From the NCBI RefSeq assembly GCF_963678845.1, contig NZ_OY787468.1, positions 248,001 through 312,000 on the forward strand: a stretch of 64,000 nucleotides of DNA. The letters run 5' to 3'. A program made the translations under genes and the position numbers. The notes beneath the pieces were generated by a model that was not told the origin of the DNA, searched no databases, and saw nothing but the letters and a program-made list of their open reading frames with translations. The DNA comes from an uncultured Bacteroides sp. (lineage in GTDB: Bacteria > Bacteroidota > Bacteroidia > Bacteroidales > Bacteroidaceae). How positions within the stretch are numbered: position 1 is the stretch's first letter; each line of letters opens with the position of its first letter. Shown piece by piece: positions 53,504 through 62,849 of this stretch.

Positions 53504-53577
53504 TGGGCCATCTTGGGCTTGAACCAAGGACCTCCAGATTATGAGTCTGTTGCTCTAACCAACTGAGCTAAAAGCCC
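53504..53577 (-). tRNA. tRNA-Met (CAT)
   Basis: This 74-base cloverleaf begins GGGCTTT and has a D arm GCTCAGTTGGTTAGAGC, anticodon loop CTCATAA with CAT, T arm CTTGG-TTCAAGC-CCAAG and discriminator A. The acceptor has a G-U pair and one T-T mismatch, and the last anticodon-stem pair is A-G. Elongator Met is most likely; the tRNA-Ile2 with modified C cannot be excluded by sequence alone. CCA is not encoded. Confidence 0.92.
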
Positions 53578-53603
53578 ATGCGTCCATTTGTTGGATGCGG
53601 GTA

Positions 53604-53634
53604 CAAAAGTAGAAAGTTTTCGTGAATTATGCAA
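53604..53634 (-). promoter_or_regulatory. Promoter of tRNA-Met
   Basis: On the minus strand, TTG (53632-53634) and TACTTTTG (53604-53611) are separated by 20 bases, the same layout as the tRNA-Asn promoter. Confidence 0.6.
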
Positions 53635-53664
53635 GTCTTTCAATGAAAAAATAGAGAAATTATA

Positions 53665-53672
53665 TACCTTTG
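53665..53672 (+). promoter_or_regulatory. Putative -7 element of the HAD gene
   Basis: TACCTTTG fits TAnnTTTG, 31 bases before the start codon. Confidence 0.4.
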
Positions 53673-53703
53673 CCCTGCAAATAACAAATAATTTATTTGC
53701 AAC

Positions 53704-54357
53704 ATGAGAAAAGACTACCAATATTTGCTGCTTGATTTAGACGGAACAATAACCGATCCTATGATTGGAATCACCCGTTCCGTGGAATATGCCTTGTCTT
53801 ACTTTAATATAAAAGTAAACCGTCTGGAAGAACTTTGTCCCTTCATTGGCCCTCCTCTTATTGATTCATTTAAAGAGTTCTATAATTTCACAGATGAACA
53901 GGCACAAATCGCTTTGAAGAAATATAGAGAATACTTTTCCGCAAAAGGAATTTTCGAGAATATTGTTTATGATGGCATTGAAGAATTCTTCCAAATTCAA
54001 ATAAGTCAAGGAAGAAAGCTAATGCTTGCCACCTCAAAGCCTGAACCATTTGCTAAAAAGATCCTTGAGCATTTCAAACTGGATCACTACTTTTCTTTCG
54101 TTGGCGGAGCTACTTTAGATGGAACCCGCTCTACCAAGGCGGATGTAATCAGATATGTGCTCGAGGAAAACCATATTACTGATTTATCAGTCACAATAAT
54201 GATTGGTGATCGCAAGCATGATATAGAAGGAGCTAAGAATAATGGTATAGATTCTATCGGAGTATTATATGGTTATGGCGATAAAGCTGAACTGGGAAAT
54301 GCTGGTGCTGATTATATTGTTGAATGTATTAATGAACTCACCTGGTTGCTTTCATAA
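53704..54357 (+). CDS. HAD-IA family hydrolase (phosphoglycolate phosphatase-like)
   Basis: This 217-residue protein has HAD motif I LLLDLDGTITDPMIG, motif II Thr/Ser in LMLATSKPEPFAKKI, and motif III/IV in TIMIGDRKHDIEGAKNNG. The helical cap between the motifs matches subfamily IA. Phosphoglycolate phosphatase or pyrophosphatase are the closest known functions; the substrate cannot be assigned. It is divergent from tRNA-Met. Confidence 0.9.
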   Translation: MRKDYQYLLLDLDGTITDPMIGITRSVEYALSYFNIKVNRLEELCPFIGPPLIDSFKEFYNFTDEQAQIALKKYREYFSAKGIFENIVYDGIEEFFQIQISQGRKLMLATSKPEPFAKKILEHFKLDHYFSFVGGATLDGTRSTKADVIRYVLEENHITDLSVTIMIGDRKHDIEGAKNNGIDSIGVLYGYGDKAELGNAGADYIVECINELTWLLS

Positions 54358-54409
54358 AAGCAGATTAATAATTATTTAACATCCTGTTTTTTCAAAAAAA
54401 ATACAATCT

Positions 54410-54811
54410 TTATTTACCATGGATAACCTTTAGTACCTTCCCATCCTTTTTCTGTATTTCTATATAAGGAACTCCTCCTTGATAATCTTTAGGAAGCGTT
54501 CCTTCAATAATCCATACGCCATTCTTTAGCTCTATACAATATGGTCTGCTGCTATAAATCTTCTGCCCATAAATAGAAAACAATATTACCTCAGCCATTT
54601 TCATTGCAGTTTCTTCATTGGGAACTATATCTCTTTTCACAAGATTGCTTGGTCCAATATTTCTCGATCGAAATTCAGCATAGGCAGAATCAACTTTTAC
54701 CCAATCCTTAGCAATTGATATACTATTTTCTTTTTGATAAACTTCCTTGCAGTTCTTCTTACAAGAAATTAATGTTGCTAAAACAAGCAAAACGGCACAT
54801 GTGTATTTCAT
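54410..54811 (-). CDS. NTF2-fold immunity-like lipoprotein
   Basis: This 133-residue lipoprotein has signal MKYTCAVLLVLATLISC, with lipidation Cys17. The C-terminal half (ETAMKMAEVILFSIYG ... WIIEGTLPKDYQGG) matches the NTF2-fold family that includes immunity proteins of polymorphic toxins. No toxin gene is next to it, so it may be an orphan immunity gene or a general envelope protein of the same fold. It converges with the HAD gene. Confidence 0.75.
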   Translation of the reverse strand: MKYTCAVLLVLATLISCKKNCKEVYQKENSISIAKDWVKVDSAYAEFRSRNIGPSNLVKRDIVPNEETAMKMAEVILFSIYGQKIYSSRPYCIELKNGVWIIEGTLPKDYQGGVPYIEIQKKDGKVLKVIHGK

Positions 54812-55311
54812 ATCAGTCTATTTTAATTTGACAAATATATAAACAAATTGATTATAAATAAAAAAATCGCCTTTTAACACATACTTTTGAAAATATAGAA
54901 TACATTATAAATCCATTGCTCAATGATTCAACAATTATTCACCAATGGATTTTATTTATTGAGGTTTGGATTTATTTTATTGGCGGGCAATTTATAGAAG
55001 GGATTAAAGATAATTGTTAACGAATGTTTTCAATCAAAGACAAAGAGCCTTATTTTGACGAAATAAATGCTTATAAAGGGGCATTAAAGAAGTATAATAC
55101 ACTGAGCAACAGCAATAAAACACTTTTTAACTCATGTTGACTACCAAAAACAGAAAAACAAAAGGTTATTTTTTGTATATCCGTTTTACTTTTTAAGATA
55201 ACCACCTAAAAATCAAGCGCGGAAAAATTAAAACCACCCCCTATAATAACAAAAAACAGAGGGTGTTTTTCCGCGCCTATTCTGAGCCACCTAATAATTG
55301 AATCGGCTACC
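54812..55311. other. Intergenic region between the NTF2-like gene and the GH97 gene
   Basis: These 500 bases hold two hairpins: a 10-bp stem (54909-54918 with 54943-54952) followed by T-rich sequence, and a stronger stem at 55217-55276. No gene is supported. Confidence 0.7.
55217..55276 (-). terminator. Hairpin downstream of the GH97 gene
   Basis: An 11-bp stem (55217-55227 with 55266-55276) is followed inward by a 5-bp CACCC/GGGTG stem with a 7-base bulge. On the minus strand it is followed by TTGATTTTT. CCACCTAA occurs on both sides of it (near 55203 and 55287). Confidence 0.65.
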
Positions 55312-57444
55312 TTATAACTTCTTCAAGCCTTTCAGCTCTTTTGCATCCTTTGCTTCGATAATGCTAATAGCATAACCTCCACCGGGAGCAGCCTTCAGTG
55401 TTGTTTTAGATTTATTAGTTACCACTACTTTCTTAATGGTATAGGCTGAAGGATTCTTTTCGTAATGAGCATCGGCTGCATCACTATAAATTGTTGCAAT
55501 GTACTTTTTACCCGGTTCAAGGAAGCTGAATGACAAGTTGGATACATGTCCATTCTCATCACTTGTATTTCCTACAAACCAGTTATTTGTTCCTTTTGCT
55601 TTACGGGCTACTGTGATATAGTCTCCCGGTTCTGCTTCCAGATATTTACTATCATCCCAATCAACAGCTACGTCTTTAATAAACTGGAATGCATCCAGAT
55701 ACTTATTATAACTTTCAGGAAGATCTGCAGCCATTTGCAGTGGACTATACATTGTTACATAAAGCGCCAACTGGCGAACAAGTGTACTGTGAACAAATGA
55801 ATGCTTGCCTGAAAGGAAGCTTATCTTTGTATCCAGAATGCCGGGAGTGTAATCCATAGGGCCACCCATCAGACGGGTGAATGGAAGGATTGTGGTATGA
55901 TCGGGATTGTTCCCTCCAAAAGCTTCGTATTCTGTTCCGCGGGCTGATTCATTGCCAATAAGATTAGGATATGTACGGCAAAGTCCGGTTGGACGAACAG
56001 CTTCATGACCATTTACCATAATTTTATACTCCGCAGCCTTAGTTACAGCATACAGATAATGGTTTACCATCCACTGACCATAATGATATTCTCCGCGAGG
56101 GATGATGTTGCCTACATAGCCACTCTTCACTGCATTATAACCATTGTCCACCATAAACTGATAAGCCTTGTCAAGGTGACGTTCATAGTTACGAACCGAA
56201 GCAGAAGTTTCGTGATGCATCATCATCTTTACTCCTTTGCTGGCAGCATAGCGGTGCAATTCCTGCACATCGAAATCGGGATATGGAGTAACAAAATCAA
56301 AAACATAATCTTTTGTCTTTCCAAACCAGTCTTCCCAGCCTTCGTTCCATCCTTCTACCAGTACAGCATCAAAACCATGCTTTGCGGCAAAATCGATGTA
56401 TTCTTTCACATGTGCAGTGTTAGCTCCATGTTTGCCATTAGGAGTTGTCCTTGAATAATCTGTAATGCCTAGTTTCACAGCAGGCAGATCATTATATGCC
56501 CAGGTACTTTTCCCGGTAATCATTTCCCACCACACACCAACATACTTAACCGGTTTAATCCATGAAGTATCTGCATACTTGCAAGGATCGTTCAGGTTCA
56601 AGATTGTTTTAGAAGCTAATATATCACGTGCATCATCGCTAACAATGATGGTACGCCATGGCGACTGACAAGGAGTTTGCAAATATCCTTTGTCGCCAAT
56701 AGCATCGGGGGTAAGCCATGACTCAAAAATCATATTTTTATCATCCAGATTCAGGTGCATGCAAGAGTAATCTACCAAAGCAGCTTCGTGAATATTGATA
56801 TAAAGTCCGTCTTTGCTCTTCATCATCAGCGGCGTTTGCACTCCTGTTGGCGAGAATGGAGTTTGAGAAGAATTTGGGGTAGTGGCCGCTTTCATCTTTC
56901 CACGAATTTCAGATAAATCAGAAATCACTGTACTATATTCCTGCGTATCATAATCTCCGGGCAACCAGAAGGCTTTATGATCTCCTGCCATGGCAAACTG
57001 TGTCTTCTCTTCTTTAATCACAAAATAATTGAAATTCTTCTGCAAAGGAAACTCATAACGAAATCCCAATCCGTCATTAAACAAGCGGAAACGGATCACA
57101 ATATAACGATCAGCTGAAGGCTGAGTCAATGTTACAGCAAGCTCATTGTAGTTATTGCGAATGGTTTTCAATTCACCCCAAACTGGCTTCCAGGTTTCAT
57201 CAAAAGTGCTTGTTCCCACTTTTGTTAAGGTAAAGTCTTTCAAAAGACTAGGCGCATCCTTCAGCTCCAGTCCCAATTTACTTTCTTTAATAACCGGCTT
57301 ATTCTTATAAGTCAGTTGATAAGTAGGTATCCCTTCTTTAACAACAAAGTTCAACTCCAGATTTCCATTTGGAGACTTTATTGATTCTGCCTTTGCCATC
57401 AAAACCGAGCAGATTAAGAACAGAAATAAGAATGCTTTTCTCAT
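55312..57444 (-). CDS. GH97 glycoside hydrolase, inverting SusB-like alpha-glucosidase
   Basis: This 710-residue protein has a signal peptide ending near AKA (residue 19). The N-terminal beta-sandwich and the (beta/alpha)8 barrel match GH97. The two catalytic Glu of the inverting SusB type are present: E412 in MMHHETS and E481 in NGHEAVRPTGL, 69 residues apart as in SusB. GWNEGWEDWFG and GYVGNIIPRGE also match. It should split terminal alpha-glucosidic bonds of maltooligosaccharides in the periplasm. It follows the GH31 gene after 22 bases. SusC/SusD are not visible. Confidence 0.96.
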   Translation of the reverse strand: MRKAFLFLFLICSVLMAKAESIKSPNGNLELNFVVKEGIPTYQLTYKNKPVIKESKLGLELKDAPSLLKDFTLTKVGTSTFDETWKPVWGELKTIRNNYNELAVTLTQPSADRYIVIRFRLFNDGLGFRYEFPLQKNFNYFVIKEEKTQFAMAGDHKAFWLPGDYDTQEYSTVISDLSEIRGKMKAATTPNSSQTPFSPTGVQTPLMMKSKDGLYINIHEAALVDYSCMHLNLDDKNMIFESWLTPDAIGDKGYLQTPCQSPWRTIIVSDDARDILASKTILNLNDPCKYADTSWIKPVKYVGVWWEMITGKSTWAYNDLPAVKLGITDYSRTTPNGKHGANTAHVKEYIDFAAKHGFDAVLVEGWNEGWEDWFGKTKDYVFDFVTPYPDFDVQELHRYAASKGVKMMMHHETSASVRNYERHLDKAYQFMVDNGYNAVKSGYVGNIIPRGEYHYGQWMVNHYLYAVTKAAEYKIMVNGHEAVRPTGLCRTYPNLIGNESARGTEYEAFGGNNPDHTTILPFTRLMGGPMDYTPGILDTKISFLSGKHSFVHSTLVRQLALYVTMYSPLQMAADLPESYNKYLDAFQFIKDVAVDWDDSKYLEAEPGDYITVARKAKGTNNWFVGNTSDENGHVSNLSFSFLEPGKKYIATIYSDAADAHYEKNPSAYTIKKVVVTNKSKTTLKAAPGGGYAISIIEAKDAKELKGLKKL

Positions 57445-57466
57445 TGTGTAGTTTATTTATTGATAT

Positions 57467-59617
57467 TTAATTTACTTTATTCTGAGCAGTTAAAGGAACT
57501 GTAATGTTTGCATTCTTTGTCCACGGTGAAGAAAAAGATCCTTTATCTGTTATTACTATCACTTTATAATAGCGGGAACCCAACTTCCAACTTCCAGATT
57601 CACGTTTAATTGTTGTTTTTACAAAAGCACCTGCTTGCTTTGCCGTAAAACCCGAAACCAGATAATCTCCTTTTTTATACTGAAAACCATCTCCGGCATC
57701 CTCGTAAAGTTTTCCTCTGGCCTCTCCTTTTTTATCCGGAACAACAACCAAAGTCAATGAATCGAGTTTATATTGAGTGGTATTCTGAATAATTTTACCC
57801 ATAGGAATAATTGCTCCGCCTCTAACTTTTACATCGGGTTGATATTTATCGGTTTCACTGTGCTCTCCAACAATAGAAGCTGTGCGCCAGATACCCTTCG
57901 GCAATCTGGGATTAACCGCCCATTTAGGAACAATCAGTAAATCATTCCCAACCAAAAATACCTGATCCTCTTTTCGCAAGGTTGTATCTTTTACATCTGC
58001 AAAGAAAACTGGTCGCATCACTGGCATTCCTGTTTCAGAGGCTTCCTTGAACAAGGTATAGAAATAAGGCAACAGTCTGTATCTTCTGTTTAGTGCCGTG
58101 CGCGACACATTCTCAATTTCTGTTCCAAATGCCCAAGGTTCCTTGCTTTTTGTTTCGTTGCTTGCATGTCCTCTCATAAATGGAAAGAAGGCATCAGTTG
58201 CAATCCACTGCCCAAAAAGTTCAGGAGTAGTGTTTTTTGTAAAGCCACCCATATCCGGGCCACTGAATGGTTGCCCCGACAAGCCTAAGTTGAGCGACAT
58301 TGGAACGGACAACTTCATATATTCCTCCGTAGAAGAGTTGTCTCCTGTCCAGGTTGCTCCGTAACGATGACTCCCCAAATAACCGGAACGAGATAAGATG
58401 AATGGTCTTTTATCGGGATTCGTTTTCAGGATTCCCTCTCTTGAAGCTCTGATCATAAGCGTTCCATAAACATTGTGATAACGAAGGTGAGAATCCGCAG
58501 CTAACTCGCCACCGCCTCTGTGGTGATTATCTTCAGGCATAGTTCCATCCGGGCCGTCAAATACAGAAGGTTCATTCATGTCATTCCACACTCCATCAAC
58601 GCCTTTCGCCATATAGTCTTTATAAAGGTCGCCCCACCAAGCTCTTGTCTCCGGCCGTGTAAAATCAGGGAAAGCACATTTACCGGGCCATACATTTCCA
58701 TTAAATTCTTTGCCATCTTTGCTCTGCACCCAATGATTTCCCTGACTTCCGGAATCATAGACAAAGTATCCTTTCTCTGCTTTTACTCCGGGATCAATCA
58801 TCCAGATAGACTTAAAACCTTTATTATGCAGATAATCGTTTACTTCCTTTGGATTAGGTATTTTCTCTTTATCAAAAGTGAAAACCTTGAAGTGATCCAT
58901 ATAATCAATATCCATCCAAATAACATCACAAGGAAGTTTCTTTATCCGGAAAGTATCTGCCACACTTTTAATGCGGGTATCGGGCACGTAAGAGAAACGG
59001 CATTGCTGATAGCCCAAAGACCAGAGTGGCGGCAAAGCCATCTTACCAACTAAACCGGCCAATACTTTAATTACTTCCTGGGGTGAATTTCTTTTAATCA
59101 CAATTACACGGAAAGCCGGGCCATCGGAGATGAAACGGATACTATCCGTAAGATCTACTCGTTGCTTCCATGTGTTATCGGCAATCACACCAAAGGCAGT
59201 ACCATCACTGTTTACTCCCAGTACCCACGGATGCGACTGGTAAAGTCGCTTACCATCATCTTTCCGGAATTCATAATTATCAGTATTCCAAAGCGTAACA
59301 TTCTTACCATTTCTAATTAACGATCCGGCATTTTCTCCGGTACCATATAAGCAAGTTCCCTTTGCAACAGGTAAAGTTGCATAAGTTTTGCCATCTTTTG
59401 AGTAAAATCGAGGCCTTAAATCCCAGCTTCCGGGAATATTACCAACAGCAATTGGCTCCTTTAGCAAAGCAAATGAAGGTTTATGTGCCGCCGCATTATA
59501 ATTTATCGGATAAAAAACCGACACATTCTTACCGATAAGCTTATCAGGCTGGCCGGCATGAATGAAACCTATAGAACTTATTGTCAGCAGACAAACAAGA
59601 AGATATTTCTTCATCAT
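57467..59617 (-). CDS. GH31 glycoside hydrolase (alpha-glucosidase)
   Basis: This 716-residue enzyme has signal peptide MMKKYLLVCLLTISSIGFIH. The nucleophile is D346 in WNDMNEP and the acid/base is D426 in WTGDN, both standard for GH31. WSLGYQQCRFSY and the IWMDIDYM substrate-binding stretch are conserved. Retaining alpha-glucosidase is the likely activity; alpha-xylosidase is less likely. It heads the operon with GH97, giving two alpha-glucosidases with different chemistry (retaining and inverting). Confidence 0.95.
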   Translation of the reverse strand: MMKKYLLVCLLTISSIGFIHAGQPDKLIGKNVSVFYPINYNAAAHKPSFALLKEPIAVGNIPGSWDLRPRFYSKDGKTYATLPVAKGTCLYGTGENAGSLIRNGKNVTLWNTDNYEFRKDDGKRLYQSHPWVLGVNSDGTAFGVIADNTWKQRVDLTDSIRFISDGPAFRVIVIKRNSPQEVIKVLAGLVGKMALPPLWSLGYQQCRFSYVPDTRIKSVADTFRIKKLPCDVIWMDIDYMDHFKVFTFDKEKIPNPKEVNDYLHNKGFKSIWMIDPGVKAEKGYFVYDSGSQGNHWVQSKDGKEFNGNVWPGKCAFPDFTRPETRAWWGDLYKDYMAKGVDGVWNDMNEPSVFDGPDGTMPEDNHHRGGGELAADSHLRYHNVYGTLMIRASREGILKTNPDKRPFILSRSGYLGSHRYGATWTGDNSSTEEYMKLSVPMSLNLGLSGQPFSGPDMGGFTKNTTPELFGQWIATDAFFPFMRGHASNETKSKEPWAFGTEIENVSRTALNRRYRLLPYFYTLFKEASETGMPVMRPVFFADVKDTTLRKEDQVFLVGNDLLIVPKWAVNPRLPKGIWRTASIVGEHSETDKYQPDVKVRGGAIIPMGKIIQNTTQYKLDSLTLVVVPDKKGEARGKLYEDAGDGFQYKKGDYLVSGFTAKQAGAFVKTTIKRESGSWKLGSRYYKVIVITDKGSFSSPWTKNANITVPLTAQNKVN

Positions 59618-59915
59618 AATTATTACAAATAATAATGCATTCTCAATAGCATTGATTGATTAACTCTTTATTAAGTGCAAAACAAACAATTTATAATGGA
59701 AATAAGCCTATTTATGGTAAAAAACCAAATAAGCTGACAGCGCAAACGTTTTCATTAAACAAACTTCTTCCTGTTTTACTTAAATAAGGGGATTTCTGTT
59801 ATATAAAAATCCTTAAAGAATAACTTATACTTCACTTTTTATTTGTTTATTTGCACCAAATTAGGGTGAAGTGTGGCCTTGCGAAAGCTTGGTTACCCAA
59901 GATGGTAATAAACAA
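59618..59915. other. Divergent promoter region between the GH31 and methyltransferase genes
   Basis: This region of 298 bases has no gene. An AAACGTTT palindrome (near 59744) is a possible operator core; several T-rich TATTTG stretches lie near both starts, but none fits TAnnTTTG exactly. Confidence 0.5.
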
Positions 59916-60824
59916 ATGAATAAACTCACGATAAACGCTTGTCCTCTTTGTGGTGGAACACACCTTGATAAAAAGATGACCTGCACTGATTTTTATGCTT
60001 CCGGAGAGCAATTCGACCTGCTTCAGTGCAAAGATTGCGGTTTCCATTTTACACAGGGATTCCCGGTGGAAAAAGAAATTGGTAAATACTACGAAACGCC
60101 GGATTATATATCTCACAGCGATACGAAGAAAGGGATGATGAACGAGCTTTACCACCTGGTGCGGATGCGGATGCTTCAAAATAAAGCAAAACTGATTAAT
60201 CACACTACAGGAAAAAGCTCTGGTAAGATTCTGGATATCGGAACAGGAACAGGATATTTCTCTCATACCATGCAGTGCAAAGGATGGTCTGTTGAAGCCA
60301 TTGAGAAAAGTGCACAAGCACGTGCGTTTGCAAAAAAGAATTTCAATCTTGATGTAAAAGATGAATCGGGACTAAATAATTTTTCGGCTGGTTCTTTTGA
60401 TGCTATCACCTTGTGGCACGTAATGGAGCACTTAGAGCACTTGGATGAGACATGGGAAAGACTTCATGAACTATTAGCAGACAACGGATATTTGATAGTT
60501 GCAGTACCGAATTGTTCTTCTTATGACGGACAAAAATACAAAGAGTTCTGGGCTGCCTATGACGTTCCCCGCCATTTATGGCACTTTACTCCAGACACAA
60601 TACAGAAGTTGGGTAACAAACATCACTTTACGCTAGTTAATTATCTCCCTATGCCTTTTGACGCCTTTTATGTGTCAATGCTGAGTGAGAAATATAAAAA
60701 GAGTTCATTCAGCTTTCTAAGAGGAATGTACACGGGTGCTATTGCCTGGTTCCATTCTTTAGGCAATAAAGAGAAAAGTAGTTCTATAATTTATGTATTC
60801 AGAAAAAATGGTTATGAAGAGTAA
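59916..60824 (+). CDS. Class I SAM-dependent methyltransferase with N-terminal zinc ribbon
   Basis: This 302-residue protein has two Cys pairs (ACPLCGG and CKDCGF) in the first 45 residues. The SAM-binding loop is ILDIGTGTGYFSHTM and the post-I acidic motif is VEAIEKS. Members of this ribbon-plus-methyltransferase group act on nucleotide sugars or glycans in surface polysaccharide synthesis; the substrate is unknown. The start at 59916 (MNKLTINACPLCGG) is chosen over 59871, which adds 15 non-matching residues. Its last bases overlap the ftsX-like gene by 11. Confidence 0.87.
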   Translation: MNKLTINACPLCGGTHLDKKMTCTDFYASGEQFDLLQCKDCGFHFTQGFPVEKEIGKYYETPDYISHSDTKKGMMNELYHLVRMRMLQNKAKLINHTTGKSSGKILDIGTGTGYFSHTMQCKGWSVEAIEKSAQARAFAKKNFNLDVKDESGLNNFSAGSFDAITLWHVMEHLEHLDETWERLHELLADNGYLIVAVPNCSSYDGQKYKEFWAAYDVPRHLWHFTPDTIQKLGNKHHFTLVNYLPMPFDAFYVSMLSEKYKKSSFSFLRGMYTGAIAWFHSLGNKEKSSSIIYVFRKNGYEE

Positions 60825-61695
60825 ACATAAAAAAAATACTATACCATATTTCGATATTCAAAGTATAACATCCAGCATCAGTACTATGCTTGTGTTACTT
60901 CTGCTAGGATTAGTTGTGTTCTTTGTTCTTTCGGCAAATAATCTTTCGGTTTATGTGCGTGAGAATATCAACTTTTCTATTCTTATCAGTGATGATATGC
61001 CTGAACCGGACATTCTCAATATGCAAAAGGAACTGAACAGAGAGCCTTTTGTCAAACAGTCAACTTACATTTCCAAAGAACAGGCACTTAGAGAACAAAG
61101 TGTAGCAATGGGTACTGACCCTGAAGAATTTTTAGGATACAATCCTTTTACCGCCTCTCTTGAGGTGAAACTGAACTCTGCCTATGCTAATTCAGACAGC
61201 ATCGCTAAGATTGAGAAAAAGATAAAAAGGAATACGAATATTAAAGAAATACTATATCAAAAAGATCTGATTGATTCTGTAAACAAGAATATACGTAACA
61301 TCAGTCTGGTATTACTTTGTCTTGCAGGGCTACTTACTCTGATCTCTTTTGCACTGATTAACAACACAATCCGTTTGACTATACATTCTAAAAGATTTCT
61401 GATTCATACCATGAAACTGGTTGGAGCCAGCTGGGGATTTATCCGAAAACCTTTTCTTATACGGAATATCTGGATTGGAGTGATTTCTGCTATTGCAGCT
61501 GATGCTTTATTGATGGGGGGAGCTTATACATTAGTAACGTACGAACCGGAAATGATTTCCATCGTGACGCCAAATGTTATGCTTATTGTTTCAGCATCTG
61601 TATTGCTTTTCGGGATCATTATCACATTCTTATGTGCTTATCTTTCTATAAACAGATACTTAAAAATGAAAGCTAGCACCCTCTATTACATTTAA
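60814..61695 (+). CDS. ftsX: FtsX-like cell division permease
   Basis: This 293-residue protein has FtsX layout: one N-terminal membrane segment (about 26-43), a periplasmic domain (about 45-160, VRENINFSILISDDMPEPDI), then three more membrane segments. FtsX, with the ATPase FtsE, controls peptidoglycan hydrolases at the division site; ftsE is not adjacent here. ATGs at 60793, 60808 and 60814 are all possible; 60814 is chosen to limit overlap with the methyltransferase gene to 11 bases. It is the first of a five-gene run. Confidence 0.9.
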   Translation: MKSKHKKNTIPYFDIQSITSSISTMLVLLLLGLVVFFVLSANNLSVYVRENINFSILISDDMPEPDILNMQKELNREPFVKQSTYISKEQALREQSVAMGTDPEEFLGYNPFTASLEVKLNSAYANSDSIAKIEKKIKRNTNIKEILYQKDLIDSVNKNIRNISLVLLCLAGLLTLISFALINNTIRLTIHSKRFLIHTMKLVGASWGFIRKPFLIRNIWIGVISAIAADALLMGGAYTLVTYEPEMISIVTPNVMLIVSASVLLFGIIITFLCAYLSINRYLKMKASTLYYI

Positions 61696-61722
61696 ACGAA
61701 TAAAATATTAAAAAATAAGGAT

Positions 61723-61950
61723 ATGGACAAAAAGAAATTTGCCTTTGGTAAGACCAACTTTATCTTACTGGCAGTAGGAATGCTTGTTGTTATTTTGGGT
61801 TTCATATTAATGACAGGCTCTTCAACAACTGAAACAACTTTCCAACCGGATATTTTCAGTGTGCGTAGAATAAAAGTAGCTCCTGTAGTTTGTTTCTTCG
61901 GATTCATTTTTATGATCTATGGAGTTATTCGTAAACCAAAAGCTGAGTAA
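61723..61950 (+). CDS. DUF3098 family membrane protein
   Basis: This 75-residue protein has two hydrophobic segments (about 12-31 and 53-68) linked by FQPDIFSVRRIKVAP, which is the DUF3098 signature in Bacteroidota. Function unknown; it is nearly always next to ftsX and uppP, which points to a role in envelope or division. It lies 27 bases after ftsX and 5 before uppP. Confidence 0.9.
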   Translation: MDKKKFAFGKTNFILLAVGMLVVILGFILMTGSSTTETTFQPDIFSVRRIKVAPVVCFFGFIFMIYGVIRKPKAE

Positions 61951-61955
61951 TAGAA

Positions 61956-62849
61956 ATGGGAGATTTAACATTATTGCAAACTATTCTTATTGCTATAGTT
62001 GAAGGACTAACTGAATTTCTGCCAGTATCTTCTACCGGACACATGATTATTGCACAAAGTATGCTGGGAGTACAAAGTACTGAGTTTGTAAAGGCATTTA
62101 CAGTCATTATTCAGTTTGGAGCAATTCTATCCGTAGTGGTTCTTTATTGGAATCGTTTTTTTAAACTTAATAAGTGCAAAGTCTTTGATAAAGAAGCGGC
62201 AGCCGATAAACCTTTTCTAGGAAAAGTTGTTGTTTATCTCAAAAGATTTATATATAAGTTTGATTTCTACTGGAAGCTCTTAGTTGCATTTATTCCTGCA
62301 GCTGTAATCGGTTTCATTTTTAGCAATAAAATTGATGAACTACTGGAAAGCGTAGAGGTAGTTGCAGTGATGCTGGTAATTGGTGGAGTATTCATGCTTT
62401 TTGTTGATAAGATATTTACCAAAGTAGATGAAAGCAAAGGCATGACTGAAAAAAAAGCATTGAGCATTGGTTTTTTCCAATGTGTTGCCATGATACCAGG
62501 TGTATCTCGTTCAATGGCTACAATTGTGGGTGGTATGGCACAAAAGATGTCAAGAAAAACCGCTGCTGAGTTTTCTTTCTTCCTAGCTGTCCCTACTATG
62601 TTTGCAGCTACAGCATACAAGTTATACAAACTTGTTGCAGTACCAGGCGGAGTTAATGTTTTAAGTCAGAACATCGGAGCTTTAGTTATAGGAAATGTTG
62701 TGGCTTTCATTGTCGCACTACTTGCTATCAAATTCTTTATCAGCTTTGTGACCAAATACGGATTCAAAGCATTTGGTTATTACCGTATCATTGTGGGAGG
62801 AATCATCTTAGTGATGTTATTATTAGGACATAATTTAGAAGTCGTTTAA
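61956..62849 (+). CDS. uppP: Undecaprenyl-diphosphate phosphatase
   Basis: This 297-residue, eight-segment membrane enzyme (BacA) recycles the lipid carrier of peptidoglycan and other glycans. EGLTEFLPVSSTGHMI near residue 14 and PGVSRSMATIVGG near 182 are the two catalytic motifs. The start codon is 5 bases after DUF3098. Its stop overlaps the truB start by one base (TAATG). Confidence 0.97.
   Translation: MGDLTLLQTILIAIVEGLTEFLPVSSTGHMIIAQSMLGVQSTEFVKAFTVIIQFGAILSVVVLYWNRFFKLNKCKVFDKEAAADKPFLGKVVVYLKRFIYKFDFYWKLLVAFIPAAVIGFIFSNKIDELLESVEVVAVMLVIGGVFMLFVDKIFTKVDESKGMTEKKALSIGFFQCVAMIPGVSRSMATIVGGMAQKMSRKTAAEFSFFLAVPTMFAATAYKLYKLVAVPGGVNVLSQNIGALVIGNVVAFIVALLAIKFFISFVTKYGFKAFGYYRIIVGGIILVMLLLGHNLEVV

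Noticed and set aside
58520..59053. 177-codon open frame on the plus strand inside the GH31 gene
   Set aside because: GH31 is intact and has all catalytic motifs; the opposite frame shows no domain, only a long chance frame.
59847..60317. 156-codon minus-strand frame over the methyltransferase gene
   Set aside because: The plus-strand gene has zinc-ribbon and SAM motifs; the antisense frame is low-complexity Phe/His/Ser-rich and unrelated to known families.
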